DNA from: Ceratodon purpureus
Lineage: Eukaryota > Streptophyta > Bryopsida > Pseudoditrichales > Ditrichaceae
Assembly (NCBI GenBank): GCA_014871385.1
Contig: CM026426.1
Span: forward strand, 21,628,573-21,692,572
Direction: 5' to 3'
DNA length: 64,000 bases
Within the stretch, counting starts at the first letter, position 1. Each line of letters opens with the position of its first letter. Shown piece by piece: positions 1 to 12,252 of the stretch. A program made the translations under genes and the position numbers. Under the pieces are notes generated by a model, which was not told the origin of the DNA, searched no databases, and saw only the letters and a program-made list of their open reading frames with translations.

Positions 1-417
1 GTTCCGTTAATGAATGAGTCACGATGACTTGCTAAAAGAGTCAATTTAATCGTGGGAATTTTCTATTAATTTCATTGTAATGCTCACTTCGTTACCAAAC
101 TTAATGTACACAAGAGTACTCTCTTTGAACACAGTGCACTCAGGTCTGAGTTTCGGGATGATTAACAATATAACAAGAACGCTTTGGACGTCTACAAGTG
201 GGTCAGATACGTGATAACGAGATAACCACATGACACCCCACCCACTATGACCCACCACTCACACAGCCTGTAACTACATGTAGATGCAAGGACAGAAGGT
301 ACGTCTGATTAGTCAATGGGACTGAATCTGTAACGATGACCCTTGTGCATGGATTTTAAACTTGAAACGTGCAAAGATGATAACGCATTATTACAGTAAG
401 AGGAGGGGTGTTGGTAC

Positions 418-2401
418 CTTCCAATAAGGTAACTCAAACAAACTCGATACCCTCTTGATGCCAAAGAGCCTCGCTGGATCAGAAGATGCTGGTGTAGCTC
501 CGAGCTGCACCCACGACTGACGTAGTGTCCCCCACCGGATGATGTCCGCAGCGGTTGCTTTAACTGGAGCAGGGCGATGTTCCGCCACACCGTCAAATTC
601 GGCACTTGCAGATCTCCAGGGATGTCCACAGGGCAAAAATCTTCGATGCTGGTTGTCGTAGACATTCTTGTGTAACGCCAGACTTCTCCTTGATATGGTA
701 TTCTCGCCACAGATTGGACAGCCTCTATAACCCTTAGTCACACAGCCTGCTACTATTCCATATGCAGGAAAGTCATGCATTGTCCAAAGCAAAATTGCCT
801 TCATGTTGAACCTTGGACTCCCCTGGTAAATCGCGGCATCATCTGTAGGCACCCCAGTATTCCAGAGTGTTTGAAGCTCTTCTAACAGAGGCTGGAGATA
901 AGTGTCAAAGTTATCCCCAGTTACAGATTTCTTGCCTGGAATAATGAGGCTCAACATTACAAAGTGTTTCTTCGTAGTCATCCACGGTGGCAGGTTATAG
1001 TTCATTATTAACACGGGCCAGGTGCTCCAGGTTGACCGCTTCACTGAAAAGGGATTTACACCGTCTGTTGCTAGTCCTAGACGCAGGTTTCGTGGCTCAA
1101 AAGCGAACTCATCATGCCATTTCCAGTTAACAAATTTCCACTGATGTGAGTCAACTGCTCCTCGCATTATTCCATCCTCACTAGCATGCCTTTGGTGCCA
1201 AGTCATGTACGAAGCTTGCAAAGGCGTACTGTACATACGCTGCAACCTGGGAATGAGGGGGAAGTGCCTAAGTACCTTCACAGGAACACGTGACTTGCCA
1301 ACCTGCTTGTACCTCTCGGCATTGCAGTACGGACATCGGAGTAGGTCCTTGTACTGAGCTCCGCGAAATAAGATGCAGGTTCGAGGACTGGGACAGCAGT
1401 GAATGGTCTCATACCCGAGTCCAAGTTGTTTCAGCACTTTCGAGGCTTGATACTCATTTGTAGGGAGGGAATTCACGGTTGGCAGCAGGGACTTACTCAG
1501 AATGGCAAAAATCTCGTTCACGAGCTGGTTCGTCGCACCGTGAGTACGAAGACAGTTCAAGAGCAGCAAAGTTCCACCCAACTGTGTGAGGCCGGAACCC
1601 GCGAATAAAGGTGTGCGAGCACTGTCTTCAAGTATTTGCTGACGAGATGGTGGCAGATGCTCCATCGCAGGTAGGTCGTCATCGTCCATTTCTTCATCTC
1701 CCATGTGTACGTCTTGATTTTCTCCCCCCATGTCTTGATCGTCACGGTGTATTCCCAGTCCCCGTGGTCCGTCAACCGCGACACCCGCCTCCTCCTCCCT
1801 TTGTGCTGTCCCATGAAGTGACTCTCCTTGAACTGTATCATCTACGTTTCCAATATTCGCCACTAGCCCATCGTAGACATGGAAAGTGTGCTGAACTAAG
1901 CCGTCCATGTCCATCCCAACGTCCAAGGGTCGATTATTTCTACTGGATTCTCCTCCCCTGACACCGAATTCTGCCCTGATCTCGATATCCCACTCTAAAT
2001 CCGACTCATCTGCTTCAATCCCCTGCAACATTTTCATACAAATTCACGCAAGTTGTAGTTGGATTAATTCTCACAATGGACACTGCAGAACACACATCAT
2101 CGAAACAGATTAGTAAGGACCGAAGTGGTGGACCAAGATATCGTACCTGTGTTGATCCCCTGTGATAAGGGTGACGTCCGTACCGTCGATGGTGCTCTCG
2201 AACCACGCCTCTAAACCTGTGCGACCTATTCTCTCCGCAACAGATGTTGCACGGGCATATTCGCTTGTGAGCTCCATTTCTGTCTGCAAGGCGTTCCTCT
2301 CTAGCTTCCAGTTTCAAATCTCTCGCAAGACGCCGCCTCTGATCCCTTACAGGAAGAGGACCGTCGTGATCCATTCCGTGAGCCAAACCACCCGGATCCA
2401 T
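418..2401 (-). CDS. TNP2-type CACTA transposase, two exons, 3' part off the window
   Basis: Catalyses excision and insertion of the CACTA element in the nucleus. I model exon 1 at 2401-2147 (85 codons, ATG start) and exon 2 at 2022-418 (535 codons), joined in phase 0 across a 124-bp intron with CAG|GTACGA donor and TTGCAG acceptor. Exon 1 carries the short cysteine-containing N-terminal motif ending in YGRHPYHRGSTQ, typical of TNP2 proteins. Exon 2 carries the Transposase_21/TNP2 core: LGLATDGVNPF, WPVLIMNYNLPPWM, LLWTMHDFPAYG and GCPICGE. It stops at LFELPYWK before a GGAAG|GTACC donor; the family normally goes on with a histidine-rich segment, which must lie left of position 1. No stop or frameshift is visible in the coding part, so this copy may be intact. 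Alternative: a 3'-truncated copy. Confidence 0.85.
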
Positions 2402-3626
2402 ACATACAATCCGGCAGAAATATCAGCAATTACAGAGTAACTGGTGACGAAGGCAGCGTTGCGTGTACACAATTAATTCTCGGGCCATATCGTAAACATG
2501 GGAGGGATACAGCAGAGTGTGATGTGTGATCCAGGGTCAATTCTGCGTGCCCACTAGGAGGCGGAGTGGCCCCTGACATGGACACGCCACACGTGTGAGG
2601 GAAGAGGGTCAGCCCTTTGCTGCAACGTCATTTTAGCTACCATGATACATTCTCAATTGCCACCCGTTGTATTCTATTCAAACACGATAACGCCCTACAA
2701 TTTGTGTCCTTTGACGTGCAGGATGACCGAGGGTTACAGAATAACATCATAATCAATCGAGACTTACGTTCATTTTAATCGGACATGGTGGAGGGACCGT
2801 TTTCACTAACCTCTGGGAGATCTGCTTCAGAATGGGCGTAGTAGGATACTTCAAGAGTAGTACAGAGGTAGTACAATTATAATCGCTCGGAGCTGCTTCA
2901 CACCGTACTCAGTCTACGTCACAATTATATCCCTCTCCAGCAATTTTCTTGATGCGCATAACTAAAACATGCATTTCAAATTTCACAGTACAAGGGAGCA
3001 ATTGTGGAAAAATTAGATGAAGGGGAGGAGAATTCATACTTGACAGTCTCGGTTGAGTTCACTCACAGCTCGTGGTATTATGCGTCATAATATTCCACAG
3101 CTAAGAGACAGTCTGGTAATGACGAGGATTTGAATTTACTAAAGAGCCGTGCTTAATTCGCCTGCATCCACAACCAGCACAGGCGACAGTAAGTAATTTA
3201 TTTTATGACGCAAGACGCCCTAGAAGACAGGAATTGCACAGCCTAACGTCCACTCATGAAATCGACATGAACAAGATGTGGATTAAATTAATCTCCAGGT
3301 TCATGCATACATTCCAATCAGGGTGGGTCTTTCTTACGATATCTAGAAAGACACAATCTCAATACATGAACGACAACCGCATGAGCATCATTGATTAGTG
3401 ATGCACCAATCATATCACGAAATTTGAAATATGGTAGACATTAATCATGCGAGACGGAAATCAAACAGGATTCTGGACACCTGATTCTTGGATAAAATCC
3501 GAATACTCGTATTTATTCATGGTTGGAAATGTTCACGCACATAGATAGATTCGAAATCCACTGTGGGCTAGTATGATCGGTATGTCTATACCAGCTTCTA
3601 CACTTCATAAAACATTCGGCACGAAG

Positions 3627-4172
3627 TTAACTAATAGAATCGGCCATTGACCCGCCCACAGTGTCTTCCCGGCGAATTACAAAACAGTGGGATAGTATGT
3701 GCACAATGAGGTCTAATCCAGTATCATTTAAAGGCAACCCCTCGTTCTGAATCACAGTACACACGACAGCAGTAAAGACCAACGCTAATCGACCAGCGTC
3801 GAGACTCCTACGCTGCCCTCCTAGGTGGACATGGTCAAAAACGTATTCCCCGGGCTCTAATGCGGGCATGTCCTGGGGCGCTTCTGGATTCGCCCGAGCG
3901 CAATGTTCCAGCTCTGGCATGATGTCGGTTATGCCATCTTCTCCCCAGAGAGGCCCGCAAACCCTGGTGGCCTCATCTTGATCAACAGCGTGCATTGGAG
4001 GGGTGCGTACCAGTGTTGCACTCTCTCTCTCGTCGCTTAAATCCTCACAATCTTCGACATCCTTCAGAGCTTCCTCTAACTCTCCAAAATTCCACACACT
4101 GACTATATTACCGTAACTGTCGACACGAGAAAACCCGTACCTCACCGAAGTGTTCGGACTCCAGGCTTCCAT
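3627..4172 (-). CDS. hypothetical ORF inside the CACTA element
   Basis: An ATG-started ORF of 181 residues between the transposase and the divergent gene. It has an acidic stretch near residues 30-50 (GELEEALKDVEDCEDLSDE) and a C-terminal half rich in hydrophobic residues without a clear membrane segment. I do not recognise a family. It lies on the transposase strand 1.2 kb upstream of the transposase start, so it could be a small accessory protein or an upstream exon spliced into the transposase mRNA. No decisive splice site was found. It may not be translated. Confidence 0.35.
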   Translation of the reverse strand: MEAWSPNTSVRYGFSRVDSYGNIVSVWNFGELEEALKDVEDCEDLSDERESATLVRTPPMHAVDQDEATRVCGPLWGEDGITDIMPELEHCARANPEAPQDMPALEPGEYVFDHVHLGGQRRSLDAGRLALVFTAVVCTVIQNEGLPLNDTGLDLIVHILSHCFVIRREDTVGGSMADSIS

Positions 4173-4474
4173 CTCAGCGAATGGACTCTTCAGTACACCC
4201 TGATTCGAAGACTACTTCGCACCTTCTATCACTATGTAGACTCCAGAGGAAACAAGTTGCAGACTCAAGTGTAACACCCACGTTCCCGACAAGACGCTGT
4301 TCCCTCGTTCCCATTCCCGCCGCCCAATTCCTAGCAGTCTCAGAGGCTATATTCTGTACTGACATGATCCAGCATGCAAATGGGACGTGCGGAGACGCCT
4401 GGACCAATGTCACGTAGCTCAGTGACTGCGCACCACCCTCTCACAAATAGATAGCATTTGTTACAGACCATCTA

Positions 4475-7400
4475 ATGCGGGTTGCCACGATGAAGTCTGC
4501 TTCGGAAGTTGTCATACTTTTCGGCAATCTAACCCCCGTGTCTATCTTTCTAGATCTCTATTTCCGAGTGGAGGCTAAGATTGCCGTGAATTTAGATCGC
4601 CGCCACGCTCTAACCCTAATGGATCACTCAGATATTTCGAAATCGCTTACCTGCTCTCACCTCGATGGCTGGAATTCCTTTGATGCAGTCTCTAGCTCCT
4701 CATCCACATCGAATACGGAGGGCACCAGTGCGGAGCAGTCGTCCTCCACGGTTCGGTGGTATCCACGGCGCCGTCCCTTGTCACAGCTGCGAGAGCGAAC
4801 CGCAATGGCGTTTCCAACCCGCTATGCTAGACTCCCCGTTGTAGAAGGCCGTCTGGTTGATCGGTCAATCCAAGGCGAGGTAAGCATACAAACCATAATG
4901 CACAGATTTGATGTCAGAATTCTCCACCATATATGTGCTTCTTTCACCAGTGTTCGGGCAAGACCCCAACAGTCCATCGTACTGACGGGTAGCAGCATGA
5001 GACAGTAAGACACTGAGATAATGCTTCAGAGAGTGTCCGCATACCTTATAGTGATAAGGCGAAAGTCATACGATTCCTCTCAATCCATTCATGACATCAA
5101 CTCACGTGGCTTCGGGTGTACTGTAAATCACGTCCTTTGTTCATCTTGCAGCGAGGTGGACAGACCGCAGAGACATGCAGGCCTCAAACTCTTGCGCCCA
5201 CTCTCTCCGGTGCTCACTCTAGCGGCCAGCAGAACCATCCGTTTCGCTCACCTCAGTCGGCTGCTTATTCTGTCCAAGTACCCTGGAGGGAAGACCCGAG
5301 AGGCTCGAACTCCGACTTCGCCCAAGAAAGACATCAGCCAACAAGAGCAGCACAGACAAGCTCTGGTCCAAGCAGTCGACCTCCTCCTCACAGTGGCCAT
5401 GATGAGCGTAGTCAGGAATGGCGTCCTCCCCAAGATGTGCCCACGGAGGAATATCGCCAAGAGCAGAATCGCAAGCGAACAGCGAATCGTGACTACCAGC
5501 GACCATACATGAAGGAGATGGCAGCGGCGCACGCAGAGAATCGTGACCCTGTCGTGCACATACCTGTCTGCAAATCAGGTACTGTTCTCGGCCTTAAAAG
5601 TCCTTGGCATCGGGCTGCACGACTGTGTGCCCGACAAACTTTGAACTTCAAAGTTAGAAGCTATAAAGCCAAACGAGAGTATTGGTTGTCTCAGGTTCAG
5701 AATATTGCAGAGAAGCTTGACCAGCAGTTTACATACTCCAGTCCATTAGACATCAATTATCTAGCTAAATTTCTAAAGAACACACTGAAAAACGATAGGA
5801 AATGTTGGAAAAAGTATTTCGTTGAACATAGTGGCTTGAAACATCCCCGCTGCCCGGAGGAAGCCTTCACGGAATGGCGAAAGTACTGGTTGAGTGTAGA
5901 GGGGAAAGATGAATCAATACAGATGACGGAGATGAGAAAAGGGAAGAACAAAGCCCAGCGAACAGAAGAGGTTTCAGGTGAACAGGGAAGCTTGCCTCAG
6001 TCTCAATTTCACGTAAGCGTTCCAATTCTTCGAATCTCCTGTCGTGCCGTTCAGATTGTCTTCTATCTGTGACAAACCTACGTTTCAATGAACATAAATG
6101 CACATATTTGTCTCACAATTGCCGCAGGTACTACCATCTCAACCGGGACAGGAACATCCATATCGAATGTATGGAACATCGATGTACCATACAGATTCGA
6201 CAACAAGTCATAGTACTGAATTTCAACAAAGTACACCAACAACTGGTTTTCATCATGTAACGACTTCTGCCTCGATAGGCGTACCTCGACATGAGGATAG
6301 CACGCCATATTTCCCGCAGGTGTGTTCTTGTATTCTCCCTTCGTGAACTTCATGTTATCATGTTCATCTCTCTTCCCGTAGTTGGACTTGTACTGGAAAG
6401 CTCTGACACTGCATTATCTTGTACGTAGAGGCCAGCTACACCCCCTTACATATTACGGGAGTCCACAAGGATACATGCGCTTGAATCTACCGTAGAGCGG
6501 ATGGCATCTGATTTATCAACGAGTAAAGACCAACTGAGGGAGGTGAAAGAATTACTACTCCGCTTGATCAACCCGGGCTCGACGCCCACACCGCCAGTGG
6601 TGAACAGAACTCCGGACCAGACGTCTAGTGGCGCGCCAGTTCAACCAGTAACCAACCTTCATAGATGCGAGCCTGCTGCCTCCTCGCACGTCCACTCCAC
6701 AGCGCAGGAGACCCACTCATCGGAACGGCTCCATACGTTGCCTTCGCCATGCGGTATGTCTACCCAAAATCCTGAGACGGCAGCAACGGCCCAAGTCCAT
6801 GCAGGCGTGGCACTATCGCCTTCCTGCGCCAGCGGGGATACGGTACCCCTCACACCCAATACATTGCTACAAAACTTCACTAACACCATGCCAATTGGTC
6901 GTGCTGTTTCCACAGACGTCTCTCTATCAGCAGGCACAACATCCTTCGAATTATCTCCACGGCCTGGCAATGTGCGCACCCCTTGTTCTGCTCTCAACGC
7001 CCCGGCTCCTCTTGCATCAGCTGATGCTATAGACTCTGAGATGGATGGTCAGGACGGCGTGACCACACGGGGCATGGCGATCGCAATGGACCCGGAAATG
7101 AGCAGAAGAGGACCGCGCCCGAAGTTTGACCTGACACTGCTCCCACGCATCACCAGCGATCCAATCGCAGCGAACACATTGTGTTTCATTCTCCATCCCG
7201 AAGCCGGAAACATGATAGTGGCAGAAGGGAGAACAGGTGGATCCTGGAAATCACCGAAAGGGAAATTTGGATCATTATGTTCACAGGGTGAGCAAATGGT
7301 CCAAATTCACAAAATCAACAAACCAGGTCTCCCGTTAGTTTTTATTGAGAATAGGCAGCCATTCAGCATACTAGAGCACGCCCTTGTCAAACCTTCGGGG

Positions 7401-7481
7401 TCGAGTGTTTATGTTAAGTGGCTAACCAGACTGCTAGTGAAAAAACCAAAAACATCATCCGGCAAGTGTCAATTAGACTAG
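4475..7481 (+). CDS. second CACTA-encoded protein (TNPA-like accessory), multi-exon
   Basis: A divergent gene in the CACTA element. My model uses exons 4475-4878, 5152-6012, 6128-6319 and about 6494-7481, with a possible small exon at 6382-6424. The first three exons join in phase 0 at canonical sites (GAG|GTAAGC, CTTGCAG, CAC|GTAAGC, GCCGCAG, CAG|GTGTG). Exon 2 has a proline/glutamine-rich linker, then a basic alpha-helical block with KSPWHRAARLCARQ, KFLKNTLKNDRKCWKKYF and FTEWRKYW, similar in layout to the DNA-binding product of Ptta/En/Spm elements. Exon 3 is Ser/Thr/Gln-rich. The last exon starts with a short coiled coil (about residues 1-25 of that exon), has a long Ser/Thr/Pro linker and ends in a conserved-looking domain with EGRTGGSWKSPKGKFG. 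The likely role is binding the subterminal repeats. The family match is by pattern only. Confidence 0.6.
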
Positions 7482-8240
7482 CTACTAACTTAGCGATTGA
7501 AAATCATGTGAACCTGAATTTCACATTATATATCAGGACTTACCATATAAGTAGGCAGTAGCAGAACACACAGGAGCTCCCACAGAGCACTATATAATCA
7601 CACGCGAAATGTAGACCGCCAGAGCTCCAACTCGTCCAATGCTCCGAGTTCTCAACTTGGTCGCTCCGTATTCTAATTCCAATGTGCTTTCAGAATTCGA
7701 AAGAATGCATGCCACTCCATTACCCGTGTACTACTGCATGAATCCGAATACACATTCACGTGGACTACTATATACTACTGTTCATCGATGGGATATTTGC
7801 GTCGAATGCCAAATATTACACAATATACCGAGCTTAATTTATCGAATGCGGTCAATAACGGATCCGCCTGCGCCAATACCAGAGAACCCTAAAAGACCCC
7901 CCAACCAACTAATTTACGAATATTCAAATCGCCTGTGCAGATTGGACAGTATATGGAGCCAAGATCGAATCGCCAAATCGCAATAAAATTCAAATCGTAA
8001 TAATATTCAAATCGCAAAATCCGATTGGACCCTTCGTAAAGCGCAGTTTCAAAATAAAATCCAAATTAAGCTCACGATGAACCAATAAATTTTAACCCTA
8101 ACTGTGAGCCCCAAATCCCTAATTGAGAATCTGCAAATCACAACCCACAAAGCTGCTGCACAACCCTATCCCTGAAACTTCGATTCCAAATCCCTAAGTC
8201 TGCTGCGATCCCTAAATCTGAAACTCACGCTTCGAAATCC
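7482..8240. other. 3' untranslated and internal CACTA DNA
   Basis: No gene is supported here. The stretch 7850-8240 carries many copies of short phrases such as AATCCCTAAA, CCAAATCCC and TTCAAATCGC, giving it a degenerate tandem look. It lies between the last exon of the plus-strand gene and the terminal region of the element. Confidence 0.5.
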
Positions 8241-8560
8241 CTAAATTCGATATACAGTATCCACTACCCGGATTGGCATACCCGATCGATGTTGGTACCC
8301 CATCCTGCTCATGGCCCATATACCGTTGAATACCGGGTACGTCAGGTACATGTGCCAATCGAAACCCCCTCGACGGGCATCAATGTCCGCCCCGGACGGG
8401 TACTTCATGTTCGACATAAACCGGATATCTAGATGAGAGAATATCAACTGCTCAATGCTCCGGGTACCGGTAAACATCGAAGGTAAAACATGTATTACCC
8501 CGTGACGACAACCGACGAAGCCCAACCTGGATGTGATTGAACATCATCCAGCGAGCGTAC
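8241..8560. repeat. CACTA subterminal region with clustered GATATCC/TACCCGG motifs
   Basis: About 300 bp near the element end contain repeated variants of a CCGG-centred motif on both strands: TACCCGG, ATACCGGGTAC, GGACGGGTAC, ACCGGATATC, CCGGGTACCGG. Clustered short repeats near the ends are the known binding sites of the accessory protein in CACTA elements. A similar array lies at 19960-20250. The binding role is inferred. Confidence 0.55.
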
Positions 8561-8780
8561 TGACTAGGTAATTACAGAGGCGGAATTTACCGATGAGAAG
8601 CGTGACCCCCGAGGAAATGGCATTTCCAAGTTTGGTACTCTGCGGGACCACCTACGAGACCTCCCGAGACCGCGTACTGACAGCCTTTCTTCTGTATGTC
8701 GTGCCCAATTACCCTGAATCAGAAAAGTTCAACACCATGGTGTCCTTGCCGAAAATAATCAGATTTCTGGTGTAGAATCA

Positions 8781-8809
8781 GGTGTAGTTAGACACCGTTT
8801 CCACTAGTG
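8781..8809. repeat. right terminal inverted repeat of the CACTA element
   Basis: Read inward from 8809 the sequence begins CACTAGTGGAAACGGTGTCT and continues to AACTACACC. The same 29 positions are found at both ends of the MITE at 59736-59876 (25 of 29 identical) and at the left end of the MITE at 26581 (24 of 29). This defines the edge of the left-hand element. Confidence 0.8.
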
Positions 8810-9788
8810 TAAGAATTTAAAAAATTGCCATATTTCATTGAAGCACATTTGTAGTGATAGCATGCACTAATTACAATAAGAATACCGATTACAATTGTTG
8901 ATAATTGAAAGAAGCAGCTACTGTCGGTGATGAAAGAAAGTTATACACGAACAAACTTCAAAGGCAGGAACATACCTTCACATCTTACCGAAGGATGTGG
9001 TACCGGTGGTTCGGTTGGTCGGTCGGTAGTTCGGTGGCCACTTTACCTCCGGAGTTGGGAACACAGCAGGTTCATTCCTTTCCAACATAAGTGAAACCGT
9101 TCGGCAATTGCTCTATTGCCAGCACTTTAACTTGGGGTTAATGTCTAACTTACAGATGTCTTCCACAAGCTCAGTTACAAATGCCACATCATTTAAATCA
9201 GTCCTCTGGTTGGCCGAATGACCGATGCAAACTGCAGTTCACAACACCTTCAGATTCGGTGGAGCTTCCACGACATTGCTGCAACTTAGAGTGATCAATA
9301 CTTTAGAAGACTTTCCTTCAAGATTGAAACCACTTCGCACATTGCCATCTTCATATCTACTTTATGATCATGCAATTCAGAAGGAGAACATAATTTGGAA
9401 CACAGTGAGGAAGCTTGCATTGAGGTTTGCTGTAATACGCGATTCATTCATGGACTCGCATGTTTTTAAAGACCAGATGAAATTTGAAAGACCAGAACCC
9501 AACAAAGAAGCGATACCAATCAGGTGACTTAGACATTCGCGCCGGCTTTGATAAAAAGTGAATGTGGAGGGACAAATATACAACTTCGCAATTTTGAAAA
9601 TTACAGTATCTTGGGAGTAAATGAATGTTTGTAAAAAGTGGGCGTCAAAACAATATTTTCCAGACACCATGGCGTACTGTCAGCCGTCACAGTGCCTGTA
9701 GTGCCCATTACCTGAATCTGTATAACTAGACAGCGAAACGTAACACTCTGCAAAAAAGGCATATCATGAGAGATAATAGCCAGAGCCT
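8810..9788. other. intergenic spacer between CACTA element and arginine decarboxylase
   Basis: Contains a plus-strand open frame at 9225-9527 (100 codons, ATG start) that I do not recognise and that may be chance or a gene fragment. The left part has a GGT-rich stretch near 9000-9040 (GGTCGGTCGGTAG). The right part should include the 3' untranslated region of the decarboxylase; no clear polyadenylation signal was identified. Confidence 0.4.
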
Positions 9789-11861
9789 TCAGGGGAAAAG
9801 CCTCTTGTTGAGTAAGTTGAAGGCACAACTCTGCGTGTTCACCGGGGGATCAAGGTAAGTGTAGGAACTGAAACTGGTCAGCAGGGTCTCCTCGGTCACC
9901 TTCTTCTCGAAAGTTCCATCCATCAAATAATCGTCCACACGCTCCTTGAGATTGTCAAACATCAGCTGCGGCTCGTGATGCATAGCCATCAGCACGCTCG
10001 CCAAGTTCTGACCTGGGAGAAACTTGGAAATACGGAAACCAACGGCGCTCTTGGATGGGACAACGTGAATGACATGGGGATTGCCAAACAAGTTATGCAT
10101 GCTTCCCAGCACCTCCTGGTAGGCACCACCGAGGAACATGCCCATGTAGTAGGGTTTGCCACATTCTAGCTCGTGGACGGGCAGGTGCTTCGCGGTCTCG
10201 GAGCCGAGCTTATCGTTCCCGATGAAAGTGGTGACTTTGCCGTCACTGTCACAGGTGAGATCGGAGAGAATCACACGCTCAGTGGGCTCGCACTCCAGAC
10301 GATGCAGTGGAACAAAGGGGAAAAGCTGGCCAATTGCCCAACTATCTGGAATGGACTTGAAGATGGATAAGTTGATGTGGTAGGTAGCAGAATAGCCGCT
10401 GGACGCTTTGCGAGACACACCCTGGTCCATGACCTCTTCTGCCTTCTTGTTCTCGGCCAAGACAGAGATGACTTCAAACAACTCATCAATGTCAGCACGG
10501 ACCTCCAGAGTGAGCAACCCCTGCTTGAAAAGCCGGGTACACTCATGTTTCAGCTTCTGCGCACACATGAGCGCACTCTCATAATCACCTTCATCAACGC
10601 TCCTCTCCAGGTCACCCCTGAGATGCATGAGGGCCTCCGGAAGACCGTCAATGTTGAGAGAGACTCCACGGTCGCAGTGATTCCCGCCGTTCTTGTGGGC
10701 AGAAAGAACGTCAAACACAAGGACTGAGTGGTGAGAAACGAGTGCACGCCCACTCTCGCAGCACAAAGTTGGCTGCTTCACATTCTTCTGAATGGTGGCG
10801 TCCTTGATAGCTTCCACCACTGTCTCCGCATACTCCTCCATGTTGTACCCAATGGACATGTCGGAAGATGAGGAATGGGTTCCATCGTAGTCCACACCTA
10901 GACCGCCTCCAATGTCGATAACATTCATGTTAGCCCCCATGAGAGCCAGCTCGCAAAAGATGTGCGCAGCCTCACTGACGCCCTCTCTGACAATGGCGAG
11001 AGATGGGATCTGAGAGCCGATGTGGAAGTGGAGAAGCTGCAGGCAATCCAGCATGTCCACCCGCCGCAAACGCTTCACAACCTGCACAATCTCGGAAACA
11101 GACAGTCCAAATTTGCCCTTCTCCCCGGAGGTCTCCCCCCAATGGCCGGCGTGCTTGGTGCTCAGCTTCGCGCGGACACCAATGACCGGGCGAATTTTCA
11201 ACTGCTTGCTGAGTTGGATAACAATGTCAAGCTCTTCCACCTGCTCCAGCACAATCACGGTGTTCAGGCCTATGCGACGAGCCACCAGGGCCATCTTCAC
11301 ATACTCCACATCCTTGTAGCCATTGCATATCAAGAATGCATCAGTGCTGGCGCTGCACATGGCGTCGATGACCATCAGAAGCTCCGGCTTGGAACCAGCT
11401 TCGAGGCCGAAATTCGTCTGGGCCCCGTGAGACACGATCTCCTGAATCAGGTACCGGTCCGGGTTGCACTTCACCGGGAACACTCCCTGGAAGCGGCCTC
11501 TGTACCGCTGGCGCATGATGCCCGTATCGAACGCCACCTGCAAGGTGTCCATGCGGTTCTTGACAATGTCCGGAAACCTGATGATCAGAGGCATGGAGGT
11601 GGTATCCACCTGGCTCGCCACCACCTTGTGAATAGCGTCCATGAGATCGATCTCATCGTTGGGGTCGGTCTTTGCGCCGTGAGGCCGCACGGCCATGTGG
11701 CCGCGGGCGTTGATCTTGAAGAACGGGGCGCCCCATCCGTCCACCCGGTAGAGCTGGGATGAGTTCTGTACAGACCATGGTTGAAAAGAAGGCTTCACGC
11801 AGAGAGAACTGGTGAGCTCGAAAGAAGGGTCAAAGAGCATGGGGTCTGCTAGCGGGGGCAT
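9789..11861 (-). CDS. ADC: arginine decarboxylase, biosynthetic (SpeA-type), complete
   Basis: Converts arginine to agmatine with pyridoxal phosphate, the entry to putrescine and polyamines in plants. The 690-residue ORF has no introns, as is usual for plant ADC coding regions, and is close to the family length of about 700. Landmarks: VDGWGAPFF near residue 40 at the start of the conserved core; PVKCNPD with PLP lysine K131; HFHIGSQ at 278-284; the phosphate-binding IDIGGG near 315-320; CESGRALVSHHS around 368-378; DLTCDSDGK with active-site cysteine C537; and MFLGGAYQEVLGSMHNLFG near the C terminus. The ATG at 11861 gives an N terminus that fits other plant ADCs (LYRVDGWGAP after about 37 residues). 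No break is seen. Its GC content is higher than the surroundings. It is the only clear host gene of the window. Some plant ADCs are reported in plastids; no strong transit peptide is evident here. Confidence 0.97.
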   Translation of the reverse strand: MPPLADPMLFDPSFELTSSLCVKPSFQPWSVQNSSQLYRVDGWGAPFFKINARGHMAVRPHGAKTDPNDEIDLMDAIHKVVASQVDTTSMPLIIRFPDIVKNRMDTLQVAFDTGIMRQRYRGRFQGVFPVKCNPDRYLIQEIVSHGAQTNFGLEAGSKPELLMVIDAMCSASTDAFLICNGYKDVEYVKMALVARRIGLNTVIVLEQVEELDIVIQLSKQLKIRPVIGVRAKLSTKHAGHWGETSGEKGKFGLSVSEIVQVVKRLRRVDMLDCLQLLHFHIGSQIPSLAIVREGVSEAAHIFCELALMGANMNVIDIGGGLGVDYDGTHSSSSDMSIGYNMEEYAETVVEAIKDATIQKNVKQPTLCCESGRALVSHHSVLVFDVLSAHKNGGNHCDRGVSLNIDGLPEALMHLRGDLERSVDEGDYESALMCAQKLKHECTRLFKQGLLTLEVRADIDELFEVISVLAENKKAEEVMDQGVSRKASSGYSATYHINLSIFKSIPDSWAIGQLFPFVPLHRLECEPTERVILSDLTCDSDGKVTTFIGNDKLGSETAKHLPVHELECGKPYYMGMFLGGAYQEVLGSMHNLFGNPHVIHVVPSKSAVGFRISKFLPGQNLASVLMAMHHEPQLMFDNLKERVDDYLMDGTFEKKVTEETLLTSFSSYTYLDPPVNTQSCAFNLLNKRLFP

Positions 11862-12252
11862 TTTTTCCTTCTTGAAGATGGGTGCAGAATACGACGCAGC
11901 ACGCTCCGGGCTAGCAGCCGAGGCCGCAGCCTCGGCTCGACCGCTACTGAATCAATTTTCTAAAGGCTGAGTGGAACCTGAGAGGGAAAGAGCAATAACG
12001 GTAGCAAACACTAGATTGCTTGAGGTCGCCAGCAGGGCTGTCTGCTAATCCCAAAGAGATAAAAACCCGAAAACCTGGTCCCACACACACAACCCCCCCT
12101 GACTCCTCACGCCACACCACACCACCACGAAACCCACTTCCGAAACAATGCAACCCCGCCAACCCAACTCACCCGCCGCACCAAAACACACAAAACTCCC
12201 CCAAAAACAAATGGGTTTTCGAGATTTTTCCGGAACTCAACCTCCTCTCCCG

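Larger units (their letters stand above)
1..8809. mobile_element. CACTA (En/Spm) DNA transposon, right part
   Basis: This stretch is a large class II element that starts beyond the left edge. The sequence shows a TNP2-type transposase on the minus strand, a small minus-strand ORF at 3627-4172 and a divergent plus-strand gene at 4475-7481. The right terminus at 8809 reads inward as CACTAGTGGAAACGGTG, the CACTA signature, and it matches the ends of two short MITEs in this window at 24-25 of 29 positions. The bases after the end are TAA; the matching left duplication lies outside the window. The left end and the last transposase exons are missing, so completeness cannot be judged. The divergent gene order differs from maize En/Spm, where both products come from one transcript. 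Confidence 0.85.

Noticed and set aside
10962-11762. A 266-codon plus-strand open frame
   Set aside because: It is the antisense shadow of the GC-richer arginine decarboxylase and shows no domain of its own.
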